From the NCBI RefSeq assembly GCF_000716535.1, contig NZ_JNWV01000021.1, forward strand, positions 62,001 to 126,000: 64,000 nt of DNA, written 5' to 3'. Position 1 is the stretch's first letter, and the number at the start of each line of letters is the position of its first letter. The translations under genes were made by a program, and so were the position numbers. The notes below the pieces were generated by a model. That model had not been told where the DNA came from. It saw only the letters and a list, made by a program, of their open reading frames with translations, and searched no databases. This DNA is from Streptomyces flaveolus (GTDB lineage Bacteria > Actinomycetota > Actinomycetes > Streptomycetales > Streptomycetaceae). Below are positions 49,204 to 58,401 of this stretch, one piece after another.

Positions 49204-49245
49204 CATACGTATCAAGTGCACGGAAACTGTACACTCACACGTATG
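49204..49245. promoter_or_regulatory. nested inverted repeats overlapping the GNAT gene start
   Basis: Outer arms CATACGT (49204-49210) and ACGTATG (49239-49245) match perfectly. Inner arms AGTGCAC (49215-49221) and GTACACT (49229-49235) match with one change. The two pairs are almost concentric, and the right outer arm includes the ATG at 49243. A bound repressor would block transcription or translation. It may be an autoregulatory or dual-dimer operator. Confidence 0.55.
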
Positions 49246-50019
49246 ACCAAGAATGGTGCGGTTTCCGAGGCGGCCGAGGCCTTCCAGGCGGCGACGGAGC
49301 GGCTTGCTGATGTCCTCCCGAACGGCCTGCACGAGCGCGGTCCCCGCGGTGCGCTGCTGGCCGTCACCGGCTCGATGATCCCCATGCTCAACAGCATCAT
49401 GAGTGTGACCGACGTGCCGTACGCGGCGGAGATCGAGCTGCTCTGCGAGAAGGCCGCCCCGCATGTCGCTCGGCTCCCCTGGAGCATCCGGCTGCGGGGC
49501 GAGCCCGGTGCGGAGATCCTCGGCATCGCCGCCGCTCACGGGCTCCGCACGCTCACTCAGCAGCCCTTCATGCTGCTTTCGCTGGACGAGGACCGCGACA
49601 ACCGGGAGTCCGGCCAGGGGACCGTGACCGTGCGTCCGCTCGACGACGACGAACACCAGACCTTCGCCACCGTCCTCGGCGCCGCCTTCGGGGCTCCACC
49701 GATGATCATCAGCAGCCTGTACACGCCCTTCGTCCTCGGGCAGCCCTTCGTCCGGGCCTACCTCGCCGAGGTGGACGGGGTGCCGGCCGGAGCGGGGCTG
49801 GCGATCCTCACCGAACGGCATGTCGGGCTCGCCAACATCGGTACCCTGCGCGACCACCGGCGGCAGGGGGTCGGCCGCGCGGTGACCGAGGCGATCCTGC
49901 GGGACGGCCGGGCCGCCGGGGCGCACACTGCGTATCTGCACTCCAGCGACGAGGCGCTGCCGCTCTTCGAACAGGTCGGTTTCCGCACCGAGGAGTCGTG
50001 GGCGACTTTCACGGCCTGA
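49243..50019 (+). CDS. GNAT-family N-acetyltransferase
   Basis: 258 aa from ATG 49243; frames upstream cross the operator and lack a site. No Shine-Dalgarno is evident, so the transcript may be leaderless. The C-terminal 110 residues are the GNAT domain: VTVRPLDDDEHQTF, GVPAGAGLAILTERHVGLANI, then the acetyl-CoA loop RRQGVGRAVTEAIL and LPLFEQVGFRTEE. The N-terminal 120 residues (ALLAVTGSMIPMLNSIMSV) form a separate helical domain found in larger GNAT proteins. The acceptor is not predictable. The nested operator suggests tight control. Confidence 0.85.
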   Translation: MTKNGAVSEAAEAFQAATERLADVLPNGLHERGPRGALLAVTGSMIPMLNSIMSVTDVPYAAEIELLCEKAAPHVARLPWSIRLRGEPGAEILGIAAAHGLRTLTQQPFMLLSLDEDRDNRESGQGTVTVRPLDDDEHQTFATVLGAAFGAPPMIISSLYTPFVLGQPFVRAYLAEVDGVPAGAGLAILTERHVGLANIGTLRDHRRQGVGRAVTEAILRDGRAAGAHTAYLHSSDEALPLFEQVGFRTEESWATFTA

Positions 50020-50238
50020 ACGCGTGGGTGTTCAGCGGCCCCTGGGGTCGGCCGGTGGGCCGCTGCGCCGGGCCCACGCCGCCCGGGGCGGATCACGTGT
50101 GCCGTCGTACGACGACCGCGCGCCCCGGACGGAGCAGGGGCCGCGGCGCCCGGCCGTCGGGAGGATGCCCGGTCATCCGGAAGGTGTCCGTGATCCGCGG
50201 GGTGCCCGCCGTCGCGAGCCGGGGCGGCGGGAAACGGA

Positions 50239-50721
50239 TCACGCGCTCGGCGGCCGTTCGTCCGTCAGCCGCGTGAGCTGGGCGTGCCACAGGTCGTCGA
50301 GGCGCTCCACCCAGGCGGGCGACAGCGTGTCGAACGTCTTGGGGAGAGAGGCGCGGACGGCGCTCTCGGCGACGATCTCCGTGCCGTCCCCGGCCTCGGT
50401 GAGCAGATACGTCTGATAAAGCCGGACACCGGTCCCGACACTCATCCAGCCGAGCCGGCGGGGCGGTACGTGCTCCCCCACGTAGACCTCGAACCGGTGA
50501 CCGGACCAGAGCACCTCGAAGGTCCGGGTGAAGGTCGGAGTGCTGACCGCCTCGCACCCCGGAATCCAGCCGGTCCAGCCCGCCACGTCGGTGAGCAGGC
50601 GAAAGACCCGTTCGGGCGGGCCCGGTACGACGGCCTGGACGTGATGGAAGCCGTGGGCTTCGGCAGGTGAGAAGCCGGACGGCCAGTGGATGTCCGGGTG
50701 GCTTTCTGCGGGGACGCGCAT
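50239..50721 (-). CDS. SRPBCC (START-like) family protein
   Basis: 160 aa from ATG 50721 behind GAGAGAG; a GTG five codons earlier is the alternative. The START-like fold is recognisable from HVQAVVPGPPERVFRLLTDV, WTGWIPGCEAVSTPTF and the C-terminal helix RLDDLWHAQLTRL. These proteins bind hydrophobic ligands in polyketide cyclisation, stress or transport. Its place next to a VOC gene on the same strand gives no pathway. No catalytic residue can be named. Confidence 0.82.
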   Translation of the reverse strand: MRVPAESHPDIHWPSGFSPAEAHGFHHVQAVVPGPPERVFRLLTDVAGWTGWIPGCEAVSTPTFTRTFEVLWSGHRFEVYVGEHVPPRRLGWMSVGTGVRLYQTYLLTEAGDGTEIVAESAVRASLPKTFDTLSPAWVERLDDLWHAQLTRLTDERPPSA

Positions 50722-50868
50722 CCGACTCTCTCTCACGCTGCTCGCGGCTTCAGGTCACCCTCCGGCGGCGCTGGCGGCGCGAGCCGGAGGACCTGCCCCT
50801 GCCCAGGATGCGGCATCCCCCATGGGGGTCCATACGTCATCCGACTTGCCGTTCACCGGCCCGGCAGG

Positions 50869-51471
50869 TCAGCTCCCGCCGCTTCCGGTCTGCTCGGCCA
50901 CCAGATACGCGGCGTACCACTCTGCCCAGCCCGTGTCCACGTCGCCGGTGCTCTTCAGCCGCTCGGCGTGCGCCGCGGCCGCCCGGCGCAGGGCCCGGGC
51001 GAGGTCGTCCGCTGAGGTGAAAGCCGTCGGGCCGGGACCGATACGGCCCGGCAGGCGGGAGGTGACCTCCTGGACCAGCCACGAGTTGCCGTCCGGATCG
51101 CGGAAGGGAAAGTGCGAACGGTAGCTCTCCCGCTCGGGGTGCAGTCCGGGCTCGGGAACGGCCCCTCCGGTGTGGTAGTAGTCGCCCACCTCGACCCCCA
51201 GTTCCACCAGCCTGTTCCGTTCCGCGACGATGTCGGGGACGCACAGGTACATGTTCTGGGCCGAGCCGGGTGCGGCCGTGGTCAGGCCCGTTCCGAACTG
51301 CACCGAACACGCCGAGCCCGGCGGGGTGACCTGCACCTTCGCGGGTGGCGTGCGGTCCAGTCGCCAACCGAGCCGTAGATAGAACTCCTTGGCCCGCTCT
51401 ACGTCGGACACGGGGATCGTCACCACCTCGAGCCGCTCGTCGGAGATGAACCGCGCCGGTTCTGCCGCCAT
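50869..51471 (-). CDS. VOC-family protein with C-terminal extension
   Basis: 200 aa. The VOC core covers residues 15-135: LEVVTIPVSDVERAKEFYLR, SVQFGTG, NMYLCVPDIVAERNRL and FRDPDGNSWLVQEVT. A helical tail (about 150-200, SADDLARALRRAAAAHAERL) resembles a small dimerisation or PadR-like helix block often fused to such proteins. The gene is 147 bases upstream of the SRPBCC gene on the same strand and divergent from the SDR gene. Detoxification is the usual role. Confidence 0.85.
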   Translation of the reverse strand: MAAEPARFISDERLEVVTIPVSDVERAKEFYLRLGWRLDRTPPAKVQVTPPGSACSVQFGTGLTTAAPGSAQNMYLCVPDIVAERNRLVELGVEVGDYYHTGGAVPEPGLHPERESYRSHFPFRDPDGNSWLVQEVTSRLPGRIGPGPTAFTSADDLARALRRAAAAHAERLKSTGDVDTGWAEWYAAYLVAEQTGSGGS

Positions 51472-51551
51472 GACGTATGCCTCCTCACTTCGGACATCTC
51501 ACACGTACCTGGATGAACCCTACGTCTCCACCAGCATCAAAACCAATAAGG

Positions 51552-51567
51552 TTGGATATGTATCTAA
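51552..51567. promoter_or_regulatory. TTGGATA-TG-TATCTAA inverted repeat between VOC and SDR genes
   Basis: A 7+2+7 inverted repeat with one mismatch lies in an AT-rich patch 81 bases before the VOC start and 267 bases before the SDR start. It resembles a TetR/MarR-type operator. The remaining intergenic DNA (51472-51833) holds no gene I can support. Confidence 0.5.
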
Positions 51568-51833
51568 GTACTCGAGGTCGATCGCCGAGGACGCGTCGTC
51601 TCTGCCCGTACAGTGCCACCCGCCTGAGCAGCCGCTACGACGGTCCGTCACCGGGCGCCGTGCCCCGCGACGGACATGTGATCCCCGGCGCCCCCGGATT
51701 CCGTGTCCCTAGTGAGCGGGCCGAACCCCGGCGCCCCGAGCCGGCCGCACCGGTCCGCCGGTCGCGCACCGGCTCGGTGGACGGCCTCCGCCCCTCCGGC
51801 GGCGGACACACACTTCTTCTTCGAGGAGACGGT

Positions 51834-52640
51834 ATGGGACGTGTGGAGAACAAGATCGCCCTGGTGACGGGCGCGGCACGCGGGCTGGGCCGCAGTCACG
51901 CCGTACGCCTCGCCGAGGAGGGTGCCGACATCATCGCGCTGGACATCTGCGCAACGGTCGCCGGCATCGGCTATCCGATGGCCACCCCCGGCGATCTGCG
52001 CATCACCGGGGACCTGGTGACCGAGGCGGGCCGCCGGGTCGTGACGGCCCAGGTGGACGTCCGAGAACGCCAGGCTCTCGCGGAGGCGGTGCAAGCCGGG
52101 GTCGCCGAACTCGGGGGCCTGGACATCGTGGTGGCCAACGCGGGTGTGGCGGCGTTCGGGCGCTGGAACGACACGGACGGGCAGCAGTGGGAGGCGGTGA
52201 TAGGTGTGAACCTCACCGGCACCTGGAACACGATGGTCGCCACGATTCCGCATCTGCAGGCCCGCGGCGGCGGTTCGGTCGTGGTCATCGGCTCGGTCGC
52301 CAGCGTCGAGGGCCTGCCCTGCGCGGAGGCCTACACGGCCTCCCAGCACGGTGTCTTCGGACTGGTGCGCTCGCTGTCCGCCGAACTGATCGAGGACCGC
52401 ATCCGTGTCAACGCGGTCCGCCCGATCGGCGTATCCGGGACGGGCATGCCGCAGACGCTGCCCGCGGTGGCGGACGTCCAGGCGGACACCCGGGTGGGGT
52501 CCACGTTCCACCAAGGGTTCGCGGCCGACACCGTCGAACCCGCGGAGGTCAGCAACGCGGTGCTGTATCTGGCCTCCGACGAATCACGGTACGTCACCGG
52601 TACCGCCATGCCCGTGAACGCCGGCCTGATCAGTCGCTGA
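51834..52640 (+). CDS. mycofactocin-coupled-type SDR with catalytic Lys replaced
   Basis: 268 aa from ATG 51834. The cofactor motif is TGAARGLGRSHAVRLAEEGA, NAG is in VVANAGVAAFG, and the insert ATVAGIGYPMATPGDL after strand 2 marks the mycofactocin-dependent SDR group, which holds its NAD tightly. The active-site Ser (S154) and Tyr (Y167) are present, but the YxxxK motif reads YTASQ, with Gln at 171 (codon CAG) in place of Lys. Activity may be lost or changed. No mycofactocin synthesis genes are in the window. The ATG follows GAGGAGAC by three to five bases. Confidence 0.87.
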   Translation: MGRVENKIALVTGAARGLGRSHAVRLAEEGADIIALDICATVAGIGYPMATPGDLRITGDLVTEAGRRVVTAQVDVRERQALAEAVQAGVAELGGLDIVVANAGVAAFGRWNDTDGQQWEAVIGVNLTGTWNTMVATIPHLQARGGGSVVVIGSVASVEGLPCAEAYTASQHGVFGLVRSLSAELIEDRIRVNAVRPIGVSGTGMPQTLPAVADVQADTRVGSTFHQGFAADTVEPAEVSNAVLYLASDESRYVTGTAMPVNAGLISR

Positions 52641-53043
52641 CCACGCGACGCGCTCCGCGGGTTCACGGGCGCATCGTCGCTGCGCGAGTCCTTCGCCGGT
52701 CCCCTCCAGGCCAGGTGACCGGCCCACGGGTTCGCCATCCGGCCGGTTCCGCCGACTCGTTCGCAGCGGAACCCGGAGACGAGGAAGTCCGAGGCGGCGG
52801 ACCATCTCGGGCTTGAGCCGACGGGTGTGAACCTTTCGGGGTCCCGTCCGCGTTGTCGGATGGGAAGCTCCGCCGCACGATCGAGGTGCGGCGGACCCGG
52901 CGGCCGTCCCTTCTCCCCCGGCGGGACGGCCGCCTTCCGCCGCGCGCGTCACCGCGCTGTCCAACAGCCCCGACGCCCGCGATGAGCAGCGCTGACGTGA
53001 CCGTGCCGAGGGCGGGCCGGCCACTCGCCCTCGCGTCCCTGGT
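52641..53043. other. 403-base stretch without a supported gene
   Basis: Frames here have chance-like composition, and none carries a ribosome site with a recognisable protein. It precedes a damaged coding stretch. Confidence 0.5.
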
Positions 53044-53645
53044 GTCGCCTACGCCCCGGAGCACGGGCGCGCCGGCAGGGCCGTCCTGCGTGGCCGCGTC
53101 CAGGGGCGCGACCTGTGGCAGGTCGCCATTCCCGGCACGACGCCGGGGCAGCTCACCCTGCTCCGCGACCAGTGTCTGGCGCTGGAGGCCTGGCCCGGAG
53201 TGCCCGTCCGGATCTCGGGGGGCCCCGACCCCCGAGCGGTCACCGCCATGGTCACCGACCAGGGGCGCCTCGTCCTCACTTACCCGGACGGGCATGGAGT
53301 GCCGGCGCGCAGGATGCCGTCGGTGCCCAGGGTCAGCTCGCCGGGTGCGCGTCCGGCCGACACCGGCCTGCCCCGGGACTGGTTCGACCTGCTGGACCTG
53401 TCAGAGGGCCCGTACAAGAGGCCGACTCCACCCGGCTGGAGCACGGCAAGGCGACCCCCAGGGGAGCCGAGCGGACCGTCTTCGTCCCGTTCATGGAGCA
53501 GATCGGCACGGGCCGGTACCGAGAGGACGAGGGAGACGCCTTCCTGCCGCCGGGGGTACGGCTGAGCAGCGAGGACTTCGCCGGCGCGCACGCCGGTGCC
53601 GTGTTCGGCAATAGCGTCGGCCCCCTGCCCCTCCCCGTCCGATGA
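53044..53645 (+). pseudogene. possible remnant of an unidentified protein gene, frameshifted
   Basis: From 53044 one frame reads as convincing protein (GRDLWQVAIPGTTPGQLT, LEAWPGVPVRISGGPDP, DWFDLLDLSEGP). It has no start codon after the preceding stop near 52994. Near 53415 the sense appears to move to another frame (RTVFVPFMEQIGTGRYRED, LPPGVRLSSEDFAG) that ends at 53645. I do not recognise the family. A missing start plus one shift suggests a relic, but this rests on composition alone. Confidence 0.3.
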
Positions 53646-54325
53646 GAGACGCACATGTCACGGCGGGCACCCATGCGGACGGGCCCCGTGGCGCCGGGCC
53701 GGCGATCGAGGCACCCGACAGCCCTCACCTGCTCGCCCGACCGGGTCACCGCCGAGCTGTACGTCGCGCATGCCGCCGACAACCCACGGCTGCACCCGGT
53801 CCGACACCGCCGCGGTGGCCGAGCGGCACCGGACCGAACTCCTCGCGCTGCGTACCCGCAATCTCTGATAGCACGGCGCCGCGCCATGGTTCCGATGTCG
53901 GTCCCTTCGGTCTCTTCGGCAGCGCACGGAATCCGCGGATACCGGTGGAATCCGGTCGTACCGCGGCCAGTGGTGTCGCGGTACGACCCGGGTGGGAAGG
54001 GACGGAGTCAGGGCCGGTGCGCGGGCCGGCTTTCGACGTCCAGCGCTGCCGGGCGGCTGCCCCGGCCACGCTCTGCTGGTTCTGCCGGGCCGTGCCGGAC
54101 GGTCGTGGCGGCGGCCGGACGTCCACGATGGTCCCCGAGGGCGACGGTGCCCGGATCGACGCCCATCCGACCCGGCAGCCCGAGGACTTCCCCAGGGCAA
54201 GATGCTCAGCCCTGCTCCCGGTCGCCGCTCCCGCGGACAGGCACCCCTCACACCCCGTAGGGCAGACGTTCGTCACCGGGCCCCGAGCAATACCGGTCGG
54301 CCGTTGGTGGGTCAGTCGGCGTGGG
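53646..54325. other. 680-base stretch without a supported gene
   Basis: Several open frames exist on both strands, but none shows a domain, signal peptide or ribosome site. It may be further remnant DNA. Confidence 0.5.
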
Positions 54326-54356
54326 TGTGTGCCTCGCGTACACACATGGCTAGTAT
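54326..54356 (+). promoter_or_regulatory. TGTGTG-N9-CACACA repeat and -10 box before the prenyltransferase
   Basis: A perfect 6+9+6 inverted repeat (54326-54346) is followed by TAGTAT (54351-54356), a good -10 box, about 80 bases before the GTG start. An operator overlapping the promoter is inferred. Confidence 0.5.
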
Positions 54357-54436
54357 GAGCGACCACAGACATACCGACGCCACCCTCACACCTGTCGCCA
54401 CCTTGCGACCTACGGTGGAGCAAGGAGTATGAGCGG

Positions 54437-55342
54437 GTGAGTACAGCTTCCGTGGCAGTCCCGGGACCGGGGCACACCCGGGCGTTCCTGCGCCTGGTGA
54501 TGATCGAGCACTCGGTGTTCGCGCTGCCCTTCGCCTACATCGCCGCCCTCACCGCCATGTACGAGCGGGACCGCGCCGTCCAGTGGGTGGACCTGCTGCT
54601 GGTGACCGTGGCGATGGTGGCCCTGCGCACCTTCGCGATGGCCGCGAACCGGATCATCGACCGTGAGATCGACGCCCGCAACCCGCGCACCGCCGGCCGT
54701 GAGCTGGTGACCGGGGCCGTGTCCGTGCGGAACGCGCGGACGGGCGCGCTGATCGCCGTCGTGGTCTTCCTCGCCGCCGCGGCCCTGTTGAACCCCCTGT
54801 GCCTGGCGCTGGCACCCGTCGCCGTGGTGCCCATGGTGGTCTACCCCTACGCCAAGCGCTTCACGAACTTCCCGCAGGCCTTCCTCGCCCTGGCCCAGAC
54901 GATGGGGCCGGTCGGAGCCTGGCTGGCCGTGACCGGTACCTGGAACTGGGACGCGGTCATCCTCGGCGGCGCGGTGGGCATATGGATCGGCGGCTTCGAC
55001 CTGATCTACGCCTGCCAGGACGTCGACACCGACCGCGCGATCGGTGTGAAGTCGGTGCCGGCGCGATTCGGTGTCCCGGCCGCCATCTGGGGAGCGCGGG
55101 CCTGCCACACCATCACGACGGCCCTGTTCGTCTGGTACGCCCTCGCCACCCACGCGGGCCCGCTTCTGTGGCTGGGTCTGCTCATCGTGGCCGGGGCCTT
55201 CGGCTATGAGCACACCCTGGTCCGCCCGCACGACCTGTCCCGCCTCAAGCGCGCCTTCTTCCAGGTGAACGGCTTCATCGGCATCGCCCTGTTCGTGTGC
55301 GCACTGCTCGACCTGCTGGTGCGGGGTCTCTCCCTCCGCTGA
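54437..55342 (+). CDS. mqnP: UbiA-family prenyltransferase, MqnP-like
   Basis: 301 aa, about eight membrane segments. The two Asp-rich, Mg-diphosphate sites are NRIIDREIDARNPRTAGRE (about 74-92) and DVDTDRAIGVKS (about 195-206). The overall sequence is that of the prenyltransferase of the futalosine menaquinone route, which attaches a polyprenyl chain to 1,4-dihydroxy-6-naphthoate, or of the closely related 4-hydroxybenzoate enzymes. The GTG has AAGGAG nine bases upstream. No other menaquinone gene is adjacent, so either the locus is scattered, as is common in Streptomyces, or this is a paralogue. The symbol is assigned by resemblance. Confidence 0.8.
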   Translation: MSTASVAVPGPGHTRAFLRLVMIEHSVFALPFAYIAALTAMYERDRAVQWVDLLLVTVAMVALRTFAMAANRIIDREIDARNPRTAGRELVTGAVSVRNARTGALIAVVVFLAAAALLNPLCLALAPVAVVPMVVYPYAKRFTNFPQAFLALAQTMGPVGAWLAVTGTWNWDAVILGGAVGIWIGGFDLIYACQDVDTDRAIGVKSVPARFGVPAAIWGARACHTITTALFVWYALATHAGPLLWLGLLIVAGAFGYEHTLVRPHDLSRLKRAFFQVNGFIGIALFVCALLDLLVRGLSLR

Positions 55343-55603
55343 GCTCCCAGCGGGTGCCGGCGGCCAGGGCCTCGACGGCTTGCGGACGCCTTCGCCGCAG
55401 GCCGGGGCGGCCTGGGTGCAGTTGGCGATGTGCTGTTCGACGGTCCGGCGGGGGGCGAGGATTCCAGGATGACGGATGTGGTCCGCACCGGCCCACGGCC
55501 GGTCGTGCCGGATCGACCGTGAACCGGTGATACGCGTCCGAGCTGTCCCACGCCGACGTCATGCCGGGACCGAGGCGCGGGCGCCGCGCTCGGGACGCCG
55601 GTT

Positions 55604-56539
55604 TCAGTCGCCGTTCCCCCGGCGAGCGGCGGCGGCCAGGGCCCGGAACTCGTCCCAGCGCACCTTGGGCCGCGGCAGCGCGCGCCGTTCGAGATAGCGC
55701 TCGGTGGCCCGCTTCGTCCGGCGCAGCACGCCCAGGGCGTCACTGGCGCGCCCGGAGCCCATCGGTTCCACGACCTTCTCCGGGACCAGCAGCAGTCGGT
55801 CACCGGCTGTCTCCAGCCGGCCGCGGACCAGCGCGTTGTGCATGTTGTTCATCAACTCGTCGTGGCGGTGCACCAGCAGCGAGGCGGGCCCGGGAACCGC
55901 GGCGCAGTCGGCGGGCACCTCCATGGCGTAGCCGCCGTCGGTGGGCGCCGGACGCGTACGGGCCAGGACCGGTGCTCCGGACGCGTCGCGGGCCGCCAGC
56001 ACCGCGCTGGCGTACCTGGACAGCTGCTCGGCGCCCGGCAGCGGGCTCGGGCCGGCGTCCGGCCGGCCGTCCTGCGGCCCGGTCACGTTGAACGGCGGCC
56101 TGACGACGACCCGCTCGGGCGTCACCGTGATCAGCAGTCGCAGGTAGTACCAGTCCATCGTCCAGCGCACGGGAGCGGAGACGTACGACCGGCTGTGCGG
56201 CTGCCGTTCGAAGAGCATCCGCCAGTAGTCCTCGGCGCCTTCGGGGCCCGTCATGATCTCGTCGGGGCATTCCGCCCTGCCGCCCACGAAGATCTGCGGC
56301 GCGTCGGTGAGATCGCTGCCCGTGGGGTCGGAGAAGAGCAGGCCGACGCGTCCGTCGCGGCGGACGTTCAGTGCCTTCTGCGCGAAGGCGAGCGAGGTGG
56401 TCAGCAGCAGGGTGCCGTCCTCGTTCCGGCGTACGGCCGTCGGCCAGGCGGCTGGGGTGCCGTCTCGTCCGAGAGTGACGAACTCGCAGGTTCGGTAGGC
56501 GTCCAGGACGTCCAGGGGCGCTTCGTCGAGCGTTGTCAC
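55604..56539 (-). CDS. PPOX-family FMN/F420-dependent oxidoreductase, duplicated-domain
   Basis: 311 aa. The first 150 residues form a split beta-barrel: CEFVTLGRDGTPAAWPTAV, LLLTTSLAFAQKALNVRRDG and VGLLFSDPTGSD are the flavin-binding features of pyridoxamine-oxidase-like proteins. The second half (APVLARTRPAPTDGG, SLLVHRHDELMNNMHNALVRG) looks like a second, degenerate barrel. It is convergent with the prenyltransferase gene. It is unrelated in detail to the PPOX protein at 10526-11221. No pathway is evident. Confidence 0.8.
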   Translation of the reverse strand: MTTLDEAPLDVLDAYRTCEFVTLGRDGTPAAWPTAVRRNEDGTLLLTTSLAFAQKALNVRRDGRVGLLFSDPTGSDLTDAPQIFVGGRAECPDEIMTGPEGAEDYWRMLFERQPHSRSYVSAPVRWTMDWYYLRLLITVTPERVVVRPPFNVTGPQDGRPDAGPSPLPGAEQLSRYASAVLAARDASGAPVLARTRPAPTDGGYAMEVPADCAAVPGPASLLVHRHDELMNNMHNALVRGRLETAGDRLLLVPEKVVEPMGSGRASDALGVLRRTKRATERYLERRALPRPKVRWDEFRALAAAARRGNGD

Positions 56540-57435
56540 GGTTCTTCTCTCCAGTGAGCAGGCGTGGCAGACGGCGGTGCGGCCTCCCCGTGGTCATCGG
56601 ACGCGGGCGCCGGGTTTCCCGGGGCCGCGCTTCGCCCGGCGCCTCCCGACGAGGACCCGCTTCGGGAGACACGTGTTCATGACTGGTGGTGGGGCAACTG
56701 CCGCCCGTCATCGGGTGGTTCGTTCGGCACTCGGGGCCGGCCGTCGTGGGCAGGCTACCAGTGTGTGCCGCACGTGCCCGCCGGTCCCGGCCGTACCAAC
56801 ATCGGTCGTCAGAGGAGGGTCACGTGCCGGGACACGTGGTCTGCGGCACTGAAGACGGGTCGTGTCGAAACGGCGCCGGCTCCGGTCGCAGGACTGGCTT
56901 GGGCCGACTTGCGCACCGGTGCGCAGGGCCGGGGATCGGGTCAGGCTCCGGCTCCCTTCCGGGGCCCGTGCGCGTGGGTGGCAGGCCGACTGCGGCCGCA
57001 CCACGGCATGGCGCAGCGGCACGCTGGGGACACATTCGTCTTCCTGGTCCTCCTCCAGTGGGTCGGAGACGATCACCGCCGCACCCTCGCACAGGCCCGA
57101 GGCAGCATGGACGCGCGTGTTTTCCTCGCCCGATCCGTGAACCCGCGCAGGTTACCGGTCCGTTGTCTCAGCGGAGGACTCCTGCGGCCGGTGTGTTCAT
57201 CGGCTGGCCCGGCCGCAGGAAGGGAGCGGCCGTCCACACGTACTTCCCTGATGTGGGGGCGGCCGCTTCACCCCCGTCGGCCCGGGAACGCTCTTCCGAG
57301 CGAAGCGGTGATCGAACCGCCACGGGGCCCACCCTCACTCGGGCCGGCCCCGGCCCTCGCTACGCTGACGCACCTGTCCCCCTTCGAAGCGTTAGAGTCG
57401 AGGGCAGTCAGGTGTCTCGGTGTGAAGGACAAGGT
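56540..57435. other. 896-base stretch without a supported gene
   Basis: The long open frames on the plus strand have chance-like composition and no domain until the sigma factor start at 57436. The last 100 bases should carry the sigma-factor promoter. No repeat or RNA gene is visible. Confidence 0.5.
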
Positions 57436-58401
57436 ATGGGCGGGTCGTGGGATGACGCCGGGACATGGGAGGACGCCGCCCTGACCCGGGCCGCGCAGGC
57501 CGGCGATGTGTCGGCCCTGGCCCTGCTGCTGGAGCGGCACCGGCCCAGGATGCGCGCGGTGGCACTCAGCCTGCTGGGGCCGGGTCCGGACGTGGACGAC
57601 GTCATGCAGGAGGCGGCGCTGGTGGCGCTTCGGCGGATCGTGGACGTACGCGATCCCGAAGCGGTGGGACCGTGGCTGCGCATGGTGGTACGCAACCACT
57701 GCCGCAGCCTGCTGCGGTCCTCCTGGCGGACGGAACTCGTGGACGAGGTGCCGCTGCCGCAGGACGACGGCACACCCGAGCAGGTGCTGGAGAGCCACGC
57801 GCTGCGGGACTGGATCTGGGAGGCGGTCGAGTCGCTGTCCCCCACCCTGCGGCTGCCGGTGGTGCTGCGCTACTTCTCCACCGGGATCACCTCCTACCAG
57901 CAGATCGCCGAGGCCTGTGCGGTGCCGGTGCGTACCGTGCGCAGCCGCCTGCACGACGCCCGCGCCGCCCTGGCCCGGACCCTGGCGGCCACGGTGGACT
58001 CCGGGCACGAGGACGTGCTGCGCCGTACGGCCGAGAGCTGGCGGGAGGCGCACGACACGCTCGCGGCCGCCGAGCGCGGCGAGTTCCACAGGGTGGTCGA
58101 GGACCGCTACTCGCCCGGGGTCGCACTGCTGGTGGGCGGGGAACGGCTCGGCGGTGTCGACCTGATGCTGGCGGGCATGGACTGCGACCTCTCGGCGGGG
58201 GTGCGCCAGCGGCCCCGTCACATCGTGGCCGGCCGGTCCCTGGTCGTGTGGGAGATGGACCTGATCAACCCGGCGGACGACCCGGACCACTGCCCGCCGG
58301 CAGTCGCCTGGATCATGACGCTGGACGGGGGTCGCGTCGACCGGGTCTCGCTGTACCACAGCCCCCGCCCGGAGGCGCTCGCCAAGCCCGTGGCGGTCTG
58401 A
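57436..58401 (+). CDS. ECF sigma factor with C-terminal SnoaL-like domain
   Basis: 321 aa from ATG 57436 behind GAAGGACAAGG. Region 2 is visible in DVSALALLLERHRPRMRAVA and DDVMQEAALVALRRIVDV. Region 4 is in LPVVLRYFSTGITSYQQIAE and VPVRTVRSRLHDARAAL. About 110 extra residues follow, from FHRVVEDRYSPGVALLVGGE to the end. They look like an NTF2/SnoaL-type fold, as in ECF41/ECF56-like sigma factors. In those groups the extension replaces or assists an anti-sigma factor. No anti-sigma gene is adjacent. The alpha/beta hydrolase gene downstream is a plausible target. Confidence 0.85.
   Translation: MGGSWDDAGTWEDAALTRAAQAGDVSALALLLERHRPRMRAVALSLLGPGPDVDDVMQEAALVALRRIVDVRDPEAVGPWLRMVVRNHCRSLLRSSWRTELVDEVPLPQDDGTPEQVLESHALRDWIWEAVESLSPTLRLPVVLRYFSTGITSYQQIAEACAVPVRTVRSRLHDARAALARTLAATVDSGHEDVLRRTAESWREAHDTLAAAERGEFHRVVEDRYSPGVALLVGGERLGGVDLMLAGMDCDLSAGVRQRPRHIVAGRSLVVWEMDLINPADDPDHCPPAVAWIMTLDGGRVDRVSLYHSPRPEALAKPVAV

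Noticed and set aside
50103..50114. 12-base palindrome CGTCGTACGACG downstream of the GNAT gene
   Set aside because: Short, GC-rich palindromes of this kind are frequent in such DNA, and its position after a stop codon suggests no operator.
56564..57484. 306-codon plus-strand frame before the sigma factor
   Set aside because: Trp/Arg/Pro-rich, no domain; runs into the sigma gene out of frame.
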